From Porodaedalea pini (taxonomy: Eukaryota > Basidiomycota > Agaricomycetes > Hymenochaetales > Hymenochaetaceae): 64,000 bases of DNA. How positions within the stretch are numbered: the stretch's first letter is position 1; each line of letters opens with the position of its first letter. Location of the stretch: assembly GCA_002794775.1 (NCBI GenBank), contig NBAY01000009.1:868001-932000 (forward strand), read 5' to 3'. Made by a program: the position numbers and the translations under genes. Positions 47,878 through 59,726 of the stretch are shown here, in pieces. The notes under the pieces were generated by a model. It worked only from the letters and a program-made list of their open reading frames with translations, was not told the origin of the DNA and searched no databases.

Positions 47878-49431
47878 ATGTCCACCACGACTTCGACAGA
47901 GACGAGGGCGGCGAAGAGCATGTCATCGTCTGGATCTGTGCCACTGAGGACAATTCCCATAACTACTGCAACAACAGACACCTTTCCTCCCTCTTCGTCC
48001 ACCACAAATGCGACTGCGGGACCGAGTTCTGCCTCGACTGTGTCGACACTGCGCTCGTTGTACCCACGGGCAGCACACGCACTCCTTCAGCGGGATTTTG
48101 CGCTTACGCACACTCTTCTTGACTCCGCTTTTGAGCTTCTAACGCCACCTTCGGGAGGTTTCCCCATTCCGGATACATTGGACACACATCGCCGCAAGTG
48201 GGATATCCTCCGAATTACTCTCGAGACATCCGCCTTCGCTTCTCCGCCTACGGGTAAACACGCTGCAGCAGATGCAGAGGTACTCCTGCCGGCGTTACGT
48301 GCGAATCTCATGCTGTCCGCTCAAGGCCTCGTCACAGCACTGCACACGCGTTCCGTACGCCTCTTTACGCCGGAATCGCAAAGCCCGAACGCAGCGTTCC
48401 TCCCAGCGCAAATCCTCGTACTACTCATTTTCTCGAGCCTGAAGCTACACTGCCCGGACGTTGGGCGGAATATGATTGTGGACTGGCTGGCACAGAGGGA
48501 GTCGATCGAAAGCACTCGTGACGATGCGGAGGGGTACGAGCGTGTGTTAGAGTTGTTCTGCTTGCATGTGCTGCCGCGACTGCATGAATGGGAATATGCT
48601 CAAGAATTCTTGGAGTATGAAAGCGAATTGTCCGAGAAATCTAGGCAAGTGCGTATTTTTCCAATTCGAATTCACTTCTGAATTATTATTGACTATTGAC
48701 TATGATGTCGCGGGTCTCAGCATCTCAAATCAACCTTACAGGTCCTCCAAACTCAGGAGATTGAGGCGGCGCGTTCAATACCAAGTCCTCCGCCTCTCTC
48801 CTCACCAAGCACACCTAGTACAGGCTCAAGGACGCCATCACCATCTCCTTCAGTAGAGTCCAACTCATCCTCAGATACTGACGACACACACTCGACGCGT
48901 ACTGTCGTACCACACACTCCACGTGCGAAGTATGGGATGAATGGACTCACACCTCTAACTCCGACGCCCTCAATATCTTCTACTTCCCTTTTAGACTCAA
49001 AACACACGAACGGACATGTAGTGCCTGAAAAACGTGCTGTCTCTCCCGCTTCGACTGCACGAGTTAGTCATTTGCTTTCCGGACGACACTCGACCGTGGG
49101 CGCAGATGCTGAACACCGCGTGGTTGGCGCACGCACCCCGCCTTCCACATTAGCACTCGTGATGACCGCTCTTCGTGCTCATCTCGCGCAGCTGGGTACC
49201 TCGCGGCTCCTATTTGCACTGCTCTGTGTGCTTGTGCCGGTGCTTTCTTTTCTTCTTCGTCTGCAGCGACGACGACGGCAGCAAACAGGCGGGGCACCGA
49301 GGACGGGCGTAGATGCGGTGCGGCGCAGGCTAGTAGGGCAGCCACGAGCTGGGGTACTTGGCATGATATGGGCTGAGATAGCTCGGGCAGTGGGCGACGC
49401 GGTGCGTATGGCGGGAGGGGGACTGGTATAG
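47878..49431 (+). CDS. Tail-anchored membrane protein, possibly Pex26/Pex15-like
   Basis: Exons 47878-48648 and 48742-49431 give a closed 486-residue model. A Ser/Thr-rich N-terminus leads to an all-alpha domain (LYPRAAHALLQRDFALTHTL, then LDSAFELL; WDILRITLETSAF; QILVLLIFSSLKLHCPDVG). A long Ser/Pro-rich linker follows, and near the C-terminus a single hydrophobic segment, LLFALLCVLVPVLSFLL, followed directly by LRLQRRRRQQ. Helical domain, disordered linker and a C-terminal membrane anchor with a basic flank is the layout of fungal Pex15/animal Pex26 peroxisomal anchors of the Pex1-Pex6 ATPase. I infer this from architecture only; sequence identity to that family cannot be judged here. Confidence 0.72.
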
Positions 49432-52020
49432 CATACATCGTTTTCTGGCTCTCATAATTATTACTTAATCTACTGTTGCATTGATATCTACTGGGATGCT
49501 CCTTTTCTTGCTTTTCTCTGATATGCTACTAGATTAGACATTTTCCCTTGTCAAGTTATCCGATCTACATTGCAAGTCCGCAGTTCTGGAAATCCTCCGA
49601 GTCTGAGACTCGTGCATTCGTTATTCCTTTGTTCAGTTATTCCTATACCACATACGCATTGCCTAACTATTAAATATTATCATCTGAATTTTTTTTAGTC
49701 TTCTGTATCCTTGCTTGACGTCACCGAGCATCTAATTTATAAACGATGTTTAGGGCCGGCGGGACTCAGAACAAACAGATGTCAATAACGCGTCTTTTGT
49801 TGACCGCGAGGCGCGTAGCTTCCTTCTTCTTGCCACGATCATCAATACACATCGAATTTCCCCACCACTTTTTTCCGCTATGAATTCCCTATGCTTTATA
49901 TGGAGGACCGCCTGCGCATAATACTCGATTAATATTTTGAATTTGACTGTAACGCATAACGCGTGACCTGAGCCTGTATTTAAGGTGTCAGCCCTTCGCT
50001 TGTAGGCCTCGTCTTTCTTTCCTTTTCTCTTTCATCATCTCCCAGCCTATCAAAGTGCGTTGGCTTCAATTCTTGTTTCGTTTCTCATATAGTTGACGCA
50101 ACTACTCGCTCTCCCCCGACCCCACTTCCATTGCTCGTTGACACCGCGCTCCTCGCCGGGCAGTGGCATATAGGTTGAGTCTTGCCACCCTTTCTTTCTT
50201 TCACTTCATGACAGCTCATGCATAACCCTATCTTTAAGATAATACGTAGCGGAATTTATATCGACTACCTAGGCGTAGGATAAGTAGTAACAGCCTGAGG
50301 GAACTACATGTAGATGTGAGGGGATTGGACGGGTGGCAGGGCGGGTGGCAGGAAGGGTAGTGGTGAGATTGGTGGCGTGTCCAGTCTCAGGCTCCTTTCT
50401 CTGCAAGGGCTTGTGCTTCTCACTTTAGCTTCAAGACCCTCAAAACTTCAAGCTGTGCAAGGTACGCTGTTACCACTTTATGCCACCCGACCCATTTGAC
50501 GCGCCGTATACACCCAGTTATATCAAGATCCCTTAAGACGTCAGTGGATCTAAGATGAAGCTCTGTGAAATAACTCCAAGGCTACAAAAGACTCGGTAGC
50601 TTAAACGCACCAGTCTCGCGACGGTCTCAAATAGAAGCAAGACGCAAGAATATCAAGACCGAACTTGGAGATACTCTCAAGGCTGCAAGACGACCTCGAA
50701 GAAGTTTTTCTGAATTCTTATATTAGTAGTCATTCGCCTCGTTAGACCTCGCTGCAGTGTATCAAGACAGTGGGATCGTTCAAGATCGTGAGACGATCTC
50801 TAAGAATGTGCGACATGTCGATTGTCCTGTTCGCGTCTCTTTATGCCTCTCATGTTATCGCCGCTCCTCAAGATACCTCAAACCATCCTCAAGGCTGTTC
50901 TGCGTCTAACTATATCTATGTCTGCCTTGTCGTAATTTTCACCACTACTATACTATTTCAAGTTCGGTAGGAACCTCAAACTTTCGCAATATAACATCAA
51001 ATCTATGTGATCAACTCAATGCAAATCTCCTACAAGCCCAGTTTACTGATCGCTATCGTAATACCAATACTTCAGGAAGGCTCCAAGCTTCTGCGGTCCG
51101 CTATATTTTCTATCCAGCGAGACTCTTAGAAGCACCAGCCATCGCCTTAGCGCGATAAAGTCCATTCATGCAGTCTCTTTACCGCATGGTAAGTTCAATC
51201 TAGCTCACGCCCTATTCTGCCTTGCTCATTCAAAAGCAAAGTATTACAAAGCTCGGCGATCTCTCCAAGAAATTCCGCTAATTTATCTCCAGGCTCTCTC
51301 AACACCTTCGGAATGCTATCATCAAGAGGGCACCCGGCATCGACAATGGGGCCGGGAGGAGTGAAGTGGGTGGGCGTTCACTCCAAGGCGTTTAGCGAAA
51401 ACTATCTGGTTCGTGTTCTAGTTGTCAACTCGCAGTGCTTGGAATCTGAGTGATTCAGTCCAGGCTATAAGCACTGCGTTCTTTCGTGCTCTGAAAGTAT
51501 GTTTCATATATTTTCTCTACTCTCAGACCTTGCTGACACTTATTTCTGCAAGTATCATTAAGAGGATAATCGACATTGAGAGAGCGCAGTGGCAAGTCTT
51601 TCAGGGCTTATGCGACGAATTGTATGCTCTTGTCATCTTATTATCTATCCTTCCACTTCCGCTGTCCATACGCCGCATTGTTACTTGTACACCTTATTTT
51701 CGCCCTCACTGACGCTTGGCTACGCAGAACTATCATGTGATCCTAATACGCGTGAAGCAGACGGCCTTCCTTTAGAATTACCCTTTCGTTTCATTCGACG
51801 CAGAGCTGCAAAAGACTAAGTCGCTTGCCTTGACTATGTGCTAAAGTTCAGAAATCTTTCCATGCGAAACCCCATGCGATAGCCGAATAAAATGAGTGAA
51901 ATACCACTATTAAACATGCGAGCCCAACCACAAGAATAACAGAGAAAGCCAATATCCAAAGTAAAGTAGATGTCCGTCAGTAAGCAATCAAAATTCTTTT
52001 GGAGACGTTAGAAATCTGCA
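49432..52020. other. 2.6 kb without a recognised gene
   Basis: Only motif-free short frames. From 50420 to 51340 the plus strand repeatedly contains loosely related words around tcaag, ctcaag and aaggctnc, giving a monotonous texture but no clear unit. The frame at 50770-50970 could encode a short hydrophobic protein (MSIVLFASLYASHVIAAPQD) but lacks supporting context. No transposon ends were seen. Confidence 0.35.
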
Positions 52021-53557
52021 TCAGGCAAGCATACTCATCATCGTCGCAACCATCGTAAAGAAGCCAACGACAATGTACGGGGCAGCACTAGTATCGAACG
52101 CAGCCGGCGCACCGCTGCTCGAGTTTGAGCTCGAGTTTGAGCCCGTCGCTTTCGCGGAACCGGATGCGCCGCTGGAGGCCTTGCTGCTGCCGCTGGCACT
52201 TCCAGACGTAGCAGACGCACTGACGGAAAAGCCCGCCGCGGTGTCTGTTGCGGCTGCCGCGAATATTTGCTCAGAGGAGTAAGTTACACAGTTAGATGAC
52301 GAAGGGATGGAGGTCGTGTAGGGAGGGACGACGGGCCCGGTTCTGAAAGTACGAAGATAGTACATTAAGAAAGAAGTTGAGAAGAGGAAAGTTAAGTAAA
52401 TTGCTACTGACTGAGGCTGGAACCATGTAGTCAGAGCTCCGTTTGTCGAATACACGCCAGGCGCGGTCATGTCGTCGCTATCGCAAACCTGAGAGGGTAA
52501 GCAGAACATTAAATGATCAAAGTAGCAAAAACAAAACAAAGAATCAGACACTGTTAAGTATCATAATGTTAAAATAAATCTGACCTCGAATGTGCCGTTG
52601 ATGTGCGTATAGTCTGCAAGCGCATTGTACGTGCATCCTACTTCATCGTAGATGTGCTGGCAAAGCTCAGCCGCATTGGGGTCACTCGGGTTGCACATCT
52701 TGAGGCAGAACTGGCCGTTGCCAATGAAGTCGATCCATTCGATAACTTGCGTGTACGTCTGGTTGCTGGTGAGATTTCCCGTATTGACGAGGCTCTGGAA
52801 CGACGAGGAGCTCATTCCGAAGCCATTCGTGAACACGATACCGCCTAGCGGGTTCCCTTGTTCATCCGCACCATGCGGATCGAGCTAATTATAGAATAAC
52901 GTAAAAATTAATTTCATGGAAAGATAAGCTGATGATCACGAGATCTGAAACCTTACCTCGCCTCCGGCGTCCGACGCAGCAAGTCCAACCATGGTCTGGT
53001 CGATGTAACCCACGACCTGGAGGTAGTTCTTTGCGTAGAGCCATTGGGCACCGGTGATTGCACCCGGAGGGATCACACGAGTGCCGTGTCCGGGTGATGT
53101 GCACCACGCAACCTCGCGAGCCTCGGACTCACCTGGAAAACAATAATGATTGGTCAGCATGGCAAATCAAAAGCCTCGTGACGGCCAACGCACCGACGGT
53201 GTCGTCCGTCTGGCCTGAACTCCACATGCAGAAGTCGCCAAGGTTGTTGAGAAACGCAGTCTGGGTGGCGCGGAGACGATTAGGGAGTAAACAAGGCGTG
53301 AACGTTGTCGACGGATAGAGAATATTGCTTACCTGGCACATCGACTGCTGGTTCTCCGTCGTGCTGTTGCACAGGTTGTAGCCTGCCTGGGGCCCACGGA
53401 TGCCTCCTTCATCGCCAGTGACTTGGTAGGGTATATCTGGCCAGGTGAAGTGCTTAGATGCAAGAGGCTCGAGCGACGTAGAGGACGCCGACTGTGCGTT
53501 GACCGCGTGGGCGAGTGCGAGGCCGAAAAGGGTCAAAAGAGTGTGTTGAGACATCAT
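52021..53557 (-). CDS. Secreted glycoprotein of the 'macrophage activating glycoprotein' family, copy 1
   Basis: Exons 53557-53333, 53260-53194, 53132-52957, 52884-52585, 52488-52412 and 52342-52021 give a closed 388-residue model. A signal peptide (TLFGLALAHAVNA) is followed by the conserved head SKHFTWPDIPYQV, GPQAGYNLCNSTTENQQSMC and FCMWSSGQ, then EVAWCTSPGHGTRVIPPGAI, LQVVGYIDQT, LDPHGADEQGNPLGG and a Cys-rich core FCLKMCNPSDPNAAELCQHI. A Ser/Ala/Gly-rich tail ends in AAPYIVVGFFTMVATMMSML, a hydrophobic C-terminus typical of GPI attachment. N-glycosylation sites are NSTTEN and INGT. The name is a family label; function in the fungus is unknown. A second copy lies at 55683-57137 with the same exon plan. 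Confidence 0.88.
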
Positions 53558-53739
53558 GTCGAAATAGGGGTCAATGCAAAAGTCAGGATGAGAAGGATGA
53601 AGAGGGGATGATGTAGAGTGAAAGAGAAACGGGAGTCAGTCGGTTGTGAAAGCGCGAGAGCGAAAAAAACGACGGTCGTCGTCGTGGGTTGATGGAAGGT
53701 GGAGGAAGGGAGGGAAAAGACGCTTTATTATGCTCTCAC

Positions 53740-53753
53740 GCTATAAATAGAAT
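53740..53753 (-). promoter_or_regulatory. TATA-like promoter motif shared by both glycoprotein genes (copy 1)
   Basis: GCTATAAATAGAAT on the plus strand, about 183 bp upstream of the copy 1 start. The identical 14 bases occur upstream of copy 2 at 57368-57381. Conservation within otherwise diverged upstream DNA suggests a core promoter element. Confidence 0.6.
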
Positions 53754-53863
53754 TTTTCAAAAAGACCCTATATATTTATAGAACGTGATTGTTACAAATC
53801 CGGAAAAGCAAAACAGGACGTCATGGTGAGGCCAACTACGCGGATAGCATATTGGTTAATATA

Positions 53864-55370
53864 TCATGACACTGAGACATGCCGCTTGAGAAACTCCAAC
53901 TGCATCTTCAGTGAGCTCTCGTGGTCTGTTCCACCAGGGTACACATCAAAATGTCCTGCAAAAAAAGGTCGAAACGCATCAATGCCCTGACCGGATGGGT
54001 GTAATCATACTCTGCTTTTTACCTCCAGGCGTCCTTCTCGCCTTACATTTATCTGATAAACTGGCAACTTTCAGAGAGGCATCGAGCGGACAGAGCTCAT
54101 CCCTTTCGGGAGCGATAAGGAGAAGCGGGAAGGCTATTTTAGATGCCTTGGATGACGGATTGTAGAATGAGAACTCAAACATGCTCGATGCGGATATCTG
54201 TAAGAGAAAGTAAAGCCAAGAAAAGTCCCGATATAAATTCGTGAACCGAGCTTTTCCAAAGGGGAACATACACGATTAGGATAATTCCTGCGTCATCCCA
54301 TCCAATGATAAATCGGCACACACATTTTCATCAATAAATTAAACTTGGATGCAGCAGAACAACACGCACTTCTTATCCCCAGCAAGCGCCATCAGTCCCT
54401 TATAGCTCTCGGGCGTCGTCAAGCCGCCCACCTTCCCCGGCTTAGCGCATGCGGGGATGTACAGTGGCGCACGTCCGACGACCTGGCGGAACAGGTCAGC
54501 GATGCCGTATGCTGTGAGCTTGAGGAGAGCTTTGAGCGGCGGGTTGGGAGCGATCCCGACGTATGGGCATTGAGCGATTACACATGCAAGATTTAGTCTC
54601 TGTATGTCCACGTGGAGGAGCAGTGAGCTGGGAGAGGGTGGTGTTGTGGGTATAGGAAACAGACCTGTTCGGCTGCCAGAGTCACGGCGTGTCCACCTAC
54701 CGAGTATAATGCATTCAACGTGAGATCTAACGAGATTATAACAAGACTCACCTGCAAAGCTCGTGCCCCACAGCACAACACGCTGCGCATCGAACTCCTT
54801 CTGCTGACGCACCCACGCAATAACAGACCGATAGTCATCAAGTTGTTCCGACACGTATATACTCTCGCGCGGCATCCCGTCTTCCAGAGAGTTCAGAATT
54901 CTTCGTTAGCCTTCGTCAGTTGAAGGGAGAAGGAAGAGACGGAAAAGGAAAGCGAAGCAAAGGACACATACCTGAATCACCAAACCGCCTGTAGTCGAAC
55001 ACCACGCAAGCATACCCGTTGCTCGCGAACGCCTCCGCGTATGGCGCGAGCCCCATCTTCTTGTTCGCGGAGAAGCCGTGTGCCCTACAATGATACAATC
55101 AATCCCAGAAGATACGTATAACGGATCTCTCGCTACTTTCCCGTGAGCAAAGAAAGCACGCACCGCGTAGATAGAGACATACCTTCGAATAACGACGACA
55201 AGCCCGTCAGACATGTAATTCAAGATGCGAGCTTACATGACAATAACTGGATGCGGGCCCGCCTTCGCGTTCCTGGGCGCATACTTCCATGCGTCAAGGT
55301 TCCATCCTGAAGTCTTTGATGGTATCTTGACGGTACTCAGCTCAAAAGATGCGTCGCCGTCTGCCATCAT
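53864..55370 (-). CDS. Alpha/beta hydrolase
   Basis: Exons 55370-55237, 55084-54972, 54880-54752, 54696-54665, 54599-54370, 54287-54272, 54197-54023 and 53955-53864 give a closed 306-residue model. The fold is shown by PHPVIVMAHGFSANKKMGL (HG oxyanion strand), CVVFDYRRFGDS, nucleophile elbow VVLWGTSFAGGHAV, the acid-bearing strand PLLLIAPERDELCPL, and catalytic His in GGHFDVYPGG. The arrangement resembles bacterial-type hydrolases annotated near dienelactone hydrolases or S15 peptidases; the substrate is unknown. One exon is only 16 nt (NYPNR). It sits between and on the same strand as the two glycoprotein copies; co-expression is possible but not shown. Confidence 0.88.
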
Positions 55371-55682
55371 GGTCTTCAACCAACGACGCTTGGTGGGAAT
55401 TAGCAGAGTGCAGCTAAGAACCGGTAGGCGCTCGACACGTGTTGCTTAGCCTATTGAAATAATCCCGAAGGCAACTTCAACTCAGCCCACACGAAAAAAG
55501 ATATCAGAATGAGTGAACAGCATAGCCAGACATGCACATCTAGCTACAGCCAAGCGTGTCAATGAAGTAATAGATGAAGAAATATCCAGGTATGTAAGTT
55601 ACTATGTCCATGCCAGTGCAAGAAAAGGCTCAAAGTCCTTTTTGGTATGATAAGGAATCCATCCGAGGTCCAAATCTGACGA

Positions 55683-57137
55683 TCAAGCAAGCATGCTCAT
55701 CATCGTCGCGACGACGGTGAAGAATCCGACGACGATGTATGGGGCAGCATTGGTATCGAACGCAGCTGGCGAACCGCTGCTAGAGCCGGCTCCCGTCGCC
55801 GATGCGGATCCGGACGCGCCGCTTGAGCCCTTCGAGGTTCCAGACGCGGAAGCGCTGCCGCCTGCTGCGGTGTCGGTTGCAGCGGCTGCGAAGATCTGAT
55901 TTGATGAATACGTAACACAGTTCGAGGAAGAGGGGATGGAAGTCGTGTAGGGAGGGGAAACTACACCGGTTCTTTGAGACGAAAAAAAAAATGAAGTCAA
56001 TAACATGGATCAGGTCCGTATAACTTGATACTCACTGCGGCTGAACCCATGTAGTCAACGCGCCGTTAGTCGAGAACACGCCAGGCGGCTGCATGTCGTC
56101 GCTGTCACAGACCTACATTTCCGGTCGCACAAATAGCAAAGAGAACAGTCAACAAACCGTCGAACATACAGATACAAGCCAGAACCCACCTCGAACGTGC
56201 CATTGGCATGTCCATAGTCTGCAAGGGCGTTGTACGAGCATCCTACCTCATCATAAATGTGCTGGCAGAGCTCAGCCGCGTTGGGGTCATTCGGATTGCA
56301 CATCTTGAGGCAGAACTGGCCCGAGCCGATGAAGTCAATCCATTCGATCACCTGAGTGTATGTCTGGTTGCTTGTGAGGTTACCGGACTTGACAAGGTCC
56401 TGGAACGACGAGGATGTTGTGCCGAATCCGTTGGTGAATACGATACCGCCAAGTGGGTTGCCCTGCTCGTCTGCTCCGTGTGGGTCGAGCTGCGTTTAAA
56501 ATTTTCAGGGTTAACTTCAGTGGTAGAGGATAGAAGTAAGAACGTACCTCGCCTCCGGCATCATCTGCAGCGAGGTTAACCTTGGTCTGGTCTATATAGC
56601 CTACAACCTGGAGATAGTTCTTTGCATACAACCACTGCGCGCCAGTGATCGCACCAGGGGGGATCACACGCGTGCCGTGTCCAGGAGACGTGCACCACGC
56701 GACCTCGCGGGCTTCGGACTCACCTTCAAGTTTATCACATCATCAGCACCACCTTCGGTTAAACTTTCTATATGGAGAGAACGTACCGACGGTATCACTA
56801 GGCTGGCCGGAGCTCCACATGCAGAAGTCGCCGATGTTGTTGAGGAATGCGGTCTGCGCGCGTCAATCACATAAGCTTGAGTCACTCGCTTCTGCTAAAG
56901 AAAAAAAACTACCTGGCACATCGAGTCCTGGTTCTCCGTCGTGCTGTTGCACAAGTTGAAACCCGCCTGGGGACCACGTTCACCGCCCTGGTCGCCGGTG
57001 ACCTGGTAGGGAACATTCGGCCAGGTAAAATGCTTCGATGCAAGAGGCTCGAGAGAGCTCGACGTCGCCGACTGTGCGTTGGCGGCATGCGCAAGGGCAA
57101 GGCCAACGAGGGTCAAAAGAGTGTGTTGGGACATCAT
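55683..57137 (-). CDS. Secreted glycoprotein of the 'macrophage activating glycoprotein' family, copy 2
   Basis: Six exons as in copy 1, from ATG 57137-57135 (MMSQHTLLTLVGLALAHAA) to TGA at 55685-55683. Conserved blocks repeat those of copy 1 with modest change: SKHFTWPNVPYQVTGDQGG, FNLCNSTTENQDSMC, EVAWCTSPGHGTRVIPPGAI, IDQTKVNLAADDAGGE, FCLKMCNPNDPNAAELCQHI, and a Ser/Gly tail ending in FFTVVATMMSMLA. The Ser/Ala-rich tail is about 20 residues shorter than in copy 1. Strong identity, shared intron positions and the same strand show a tandem duplication, now separated by the hydrolase gene. Likely secreted and GPI-anchored; role unknown. Confidence 0.87.
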
Positions 57138-57367
57138 GTCAGTGGTCAATAGTGGTGGTGAAAGCAAAAGTAAGAGCTAGAGAGCACGAAAAATCAATGA
57201 GAAAAGTGCAATGAGGTGAAGGGAAGAAAGGGCGTGCGACGTGCCCCGTTGTTGGGTGACAGGAAGATGGAAAGAAGGGGGGTCTCGTTGGACTCCACCA
57301 ATTTATATGTCTGCGCCACCGGGGAATCTCCAAACTGCACACCCAAATCTAACCGAGTGATGCGCAT

Positions 57368-57381
57368 GCTATAAATAGAAT
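57368..57381 (-). promoter_or_regulatory. TATA-like promoter motif shared by both glycoprotein genes (copy 2)
   Basis: The same GCTATAAATAGAAT as at 53740, about 231 bp upstream of the copy 2 start. The rest of this 386 bp interval (57138-57523) has no gene. Confidence 0.6.
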
Positions 57382-57523
57382 AGAACATTCTATTTGCGGA
57401 CGGCGATCCTCCTTGAAGATTTCAATATCAATTCAGCGTCACCGCTTTTCGTTGCTACCGCCCTCAAACCATACAGTACATCACGTGCAGTACAACAGTT
57501 AAAACAGAACCTTGTTTAGATTA

Positions 57524-59726
57524 TCAACGGAAGAAATCCTCGCGCAACTGCCACATAAAGTCAGCTGGTGCGCGCACCTCATACTCCGCCTCCAGCTTCA
57601 CCTCTTCCCCAGCACCCACGTCCACGACCCACATGTACTTGCCCTCCTTATCGCCCCCTCCATGTCCCCAGCGCACCTTCACCGAGCAAGCATCAGATGA
57701 AGATCCGGTCGCAACATCTACGAGCGCTCCAGGCGCCGCCTCGCCCAGGCCCTCTGGACGCTTGAGCACGACCTTGATCCTTGGCACATTCGCATTTTCA
57801 GAGGGCTGTATCGCGTCAGGCGCGGCGTCGCGCACGAGCAGCCCCTTCACAGGGAAGCCGTGCGCGTTGCGCACGCTCGTACAGAGCTTGTAGGTTGTAA
57901 CGGTCGTCTGTGCCGCGAAGGCGGAGCCGGACGACGCGACGGTACGTGGTAGGCGTGCGCATTTGATGCGCAGGGACGGATCCGGTCCGAGCGTGCATTT
58001 AAAGACCTCATCAGGGTTAACGTCCTTTACGAAATATGTATAGATGAGCTTTGCCTATCTGAGATCAAAGGGAAGCACGGACTTGGATAGAAGTTTTTGA
58101 AACTGGACTGTTGTCCAGGAAAACGTTTACGGGCCCAGGGAGCAAGCGGTATTCACTTGTGTTCTTGACTTCGCACTAGAAACGCGTGGGAAAAATTAGA
58201 ACTCTCGAGATTATGCCAGAGAACGCAGCATTTACCTGCAAGAATGCAATAGGCGCCGAGCGCGGAACTGCGATATAGTTCACCTTCGCGTCAAAAGACA
58301 GTATAGCAATAGCGACTCTATGCGCGGTCTGCTCGCTCGGGATCGTACAGTTCCCCTCGATCCGAAATGCGCTCGCGACAGCACTCTCGGTCACGACCGC
58401 CTTAGTCTCCGCCCACGCCACGTCCTTGTCATCTGCTACCCTGGCTGGCCCCGGGTCTGTAGCACCCTGAACTTCAACGGCGGTCCAGCCATCTGCGACG
58501 TCCGCTGGCGGACTGATATCAGGTGGAGGTACGCTAGCGGCGCGGTCCGCTGAGCGATTAGAGGCACCGAAGAGGCCTGTTGAGGTTGTATTAGCGGTGC
58601 TGGCGCCAAATAGCGCTGTACCTATGTTGGTATTGTTTGCCTGAGCGGCACCAACCGGACCTGGTTGGCCAAAGACCGATGTGCCAGTGTTGCTGTTGTT
58701 TGTCTGAGGCTGGCCAAATACAGGCTGCTGTGCGTTAGGCTGCCCGAACAGCCCTCCTCCAGCAAAGCCGGTATTCTGATTTTGTCCGAAGGTGCCGAAA
58801 GCGCCAGAAGCGCTCGGTTTTACTTGATTCGTCTGCTTAGACCCAAAGAGTCCAGATGTGCCATGCAGACTCGGTAAAATCTTCATGGAGCGCAGACCGG
58901 GTATCGTTGTCCAGCCTCCAGGTGTTGCGGTGCTGACGGAGACGGCGGTATCGCGCCAGTCTTCTCCCGTGTTCTGCTGGATGGAGGCGCGGTAGTGCAG
59001 AGAAACGGTGCGGGATGGCTTGCCATCCTCTGTCGTGGCACGTAGATCGTATGACGGAGACCATGTCGCATCGCTGACCACTGTAAGATACCTTCAATGC
59101 TAAAGGCAAACCGAAGAAGTTCTGAATCACTTACTATAAGTGAGTGTGATTTCGACCTTGCCAGCCCGTTTCGCCATAATGACCGCGGAGACGCGCGCGC
59201 GGGCTGCGGCTTTCCGGCGGTCCTTCTGCAGCCTCCGCTTCTCCTTTTCTATCTCTTTCTCCACTTCCGCGATCTGCGCGTCAACTTGCTCGATCTCCCC
59301 GAGAGTTGTCGATCCACGCTGCACGAGGGAGTCCAGAAATGCATGTACGACGTCCCCGGAGGTGTACTCCGCAGTCAATGTACGTCCGTACTGCACCAAA
59401 ATGTCCGCAGCACGTCCCCTGAGTGCCTTCTCGCCCTCCAGCACCCCGCGGCGCCGCTCCAGCGCTTTCAGCGCGTCATTGTCCGTGTCGAGCTGCTCAT
59501 CGCGCGGATCAGCAACAGTGCAGACGACGTCAAAGAGCACAGCCTCGCCGAGGCCGGTGACACGTGCAGACTCGGTGTCAATGCACGACGGCAGCGCAGT
59601 GATGGCGAGCTCGTTCTGGCCATCGGCAAGCTCGACGGCGAAAGTGCGGATGACCTCAGCTTTGCGCGAGCTGAAGACGGTGACGGCCTTGATGGGGTTC
59701 TGGGATGCGTTAAGGAGGATGGTCAT
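57524..59726 (-). CDS. DUF4139/DUF4140 (MuiA-like) protein with FG-repeat insert
   Basis: Multi-exon gene: exon 1 about 59726-59130, a middle exon down to about 58233, a short exon about 58172-58063, and a last exon to 57524. The N-terminal DUF4140-like part (VTVFSSRKAEVIRTFAVEL) and a coiled coil (IAEVEKEIEKEKRRLQKD) precede VVSDATWSPSYDLRATTE and LHYRASIQQNTGEDWRD. These are hallmarks of the DUF4139 domain. The domain resumes with FDAKVNYIAVPR, NTSEYRLLPGPVNVFLD and VPRIKVVLKRPEGL. Between these halves (about 58860-58560) lies a low-complexity insert rich in Gly-Asn-Thr with three GLFG and several other FG motifs. Bacterial relatives are called mucoidy inhibitor A; the fungal role is unknown. 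Confidence 0.85.

Noticed and set aside
50770..50970. Short frame with a hydrophobic N-terminus
   Set aside because: Signal-like stretch only; no cysteine pattern, no context and no transcript evidence.
58176..59081. FG-repeat protein as a separate nucleoporin gene
   Set aside because: The frame begins and ends inside DUF4139 segments and joins the upstream exon at a splice site, so it is an insert, not a gene of its own.
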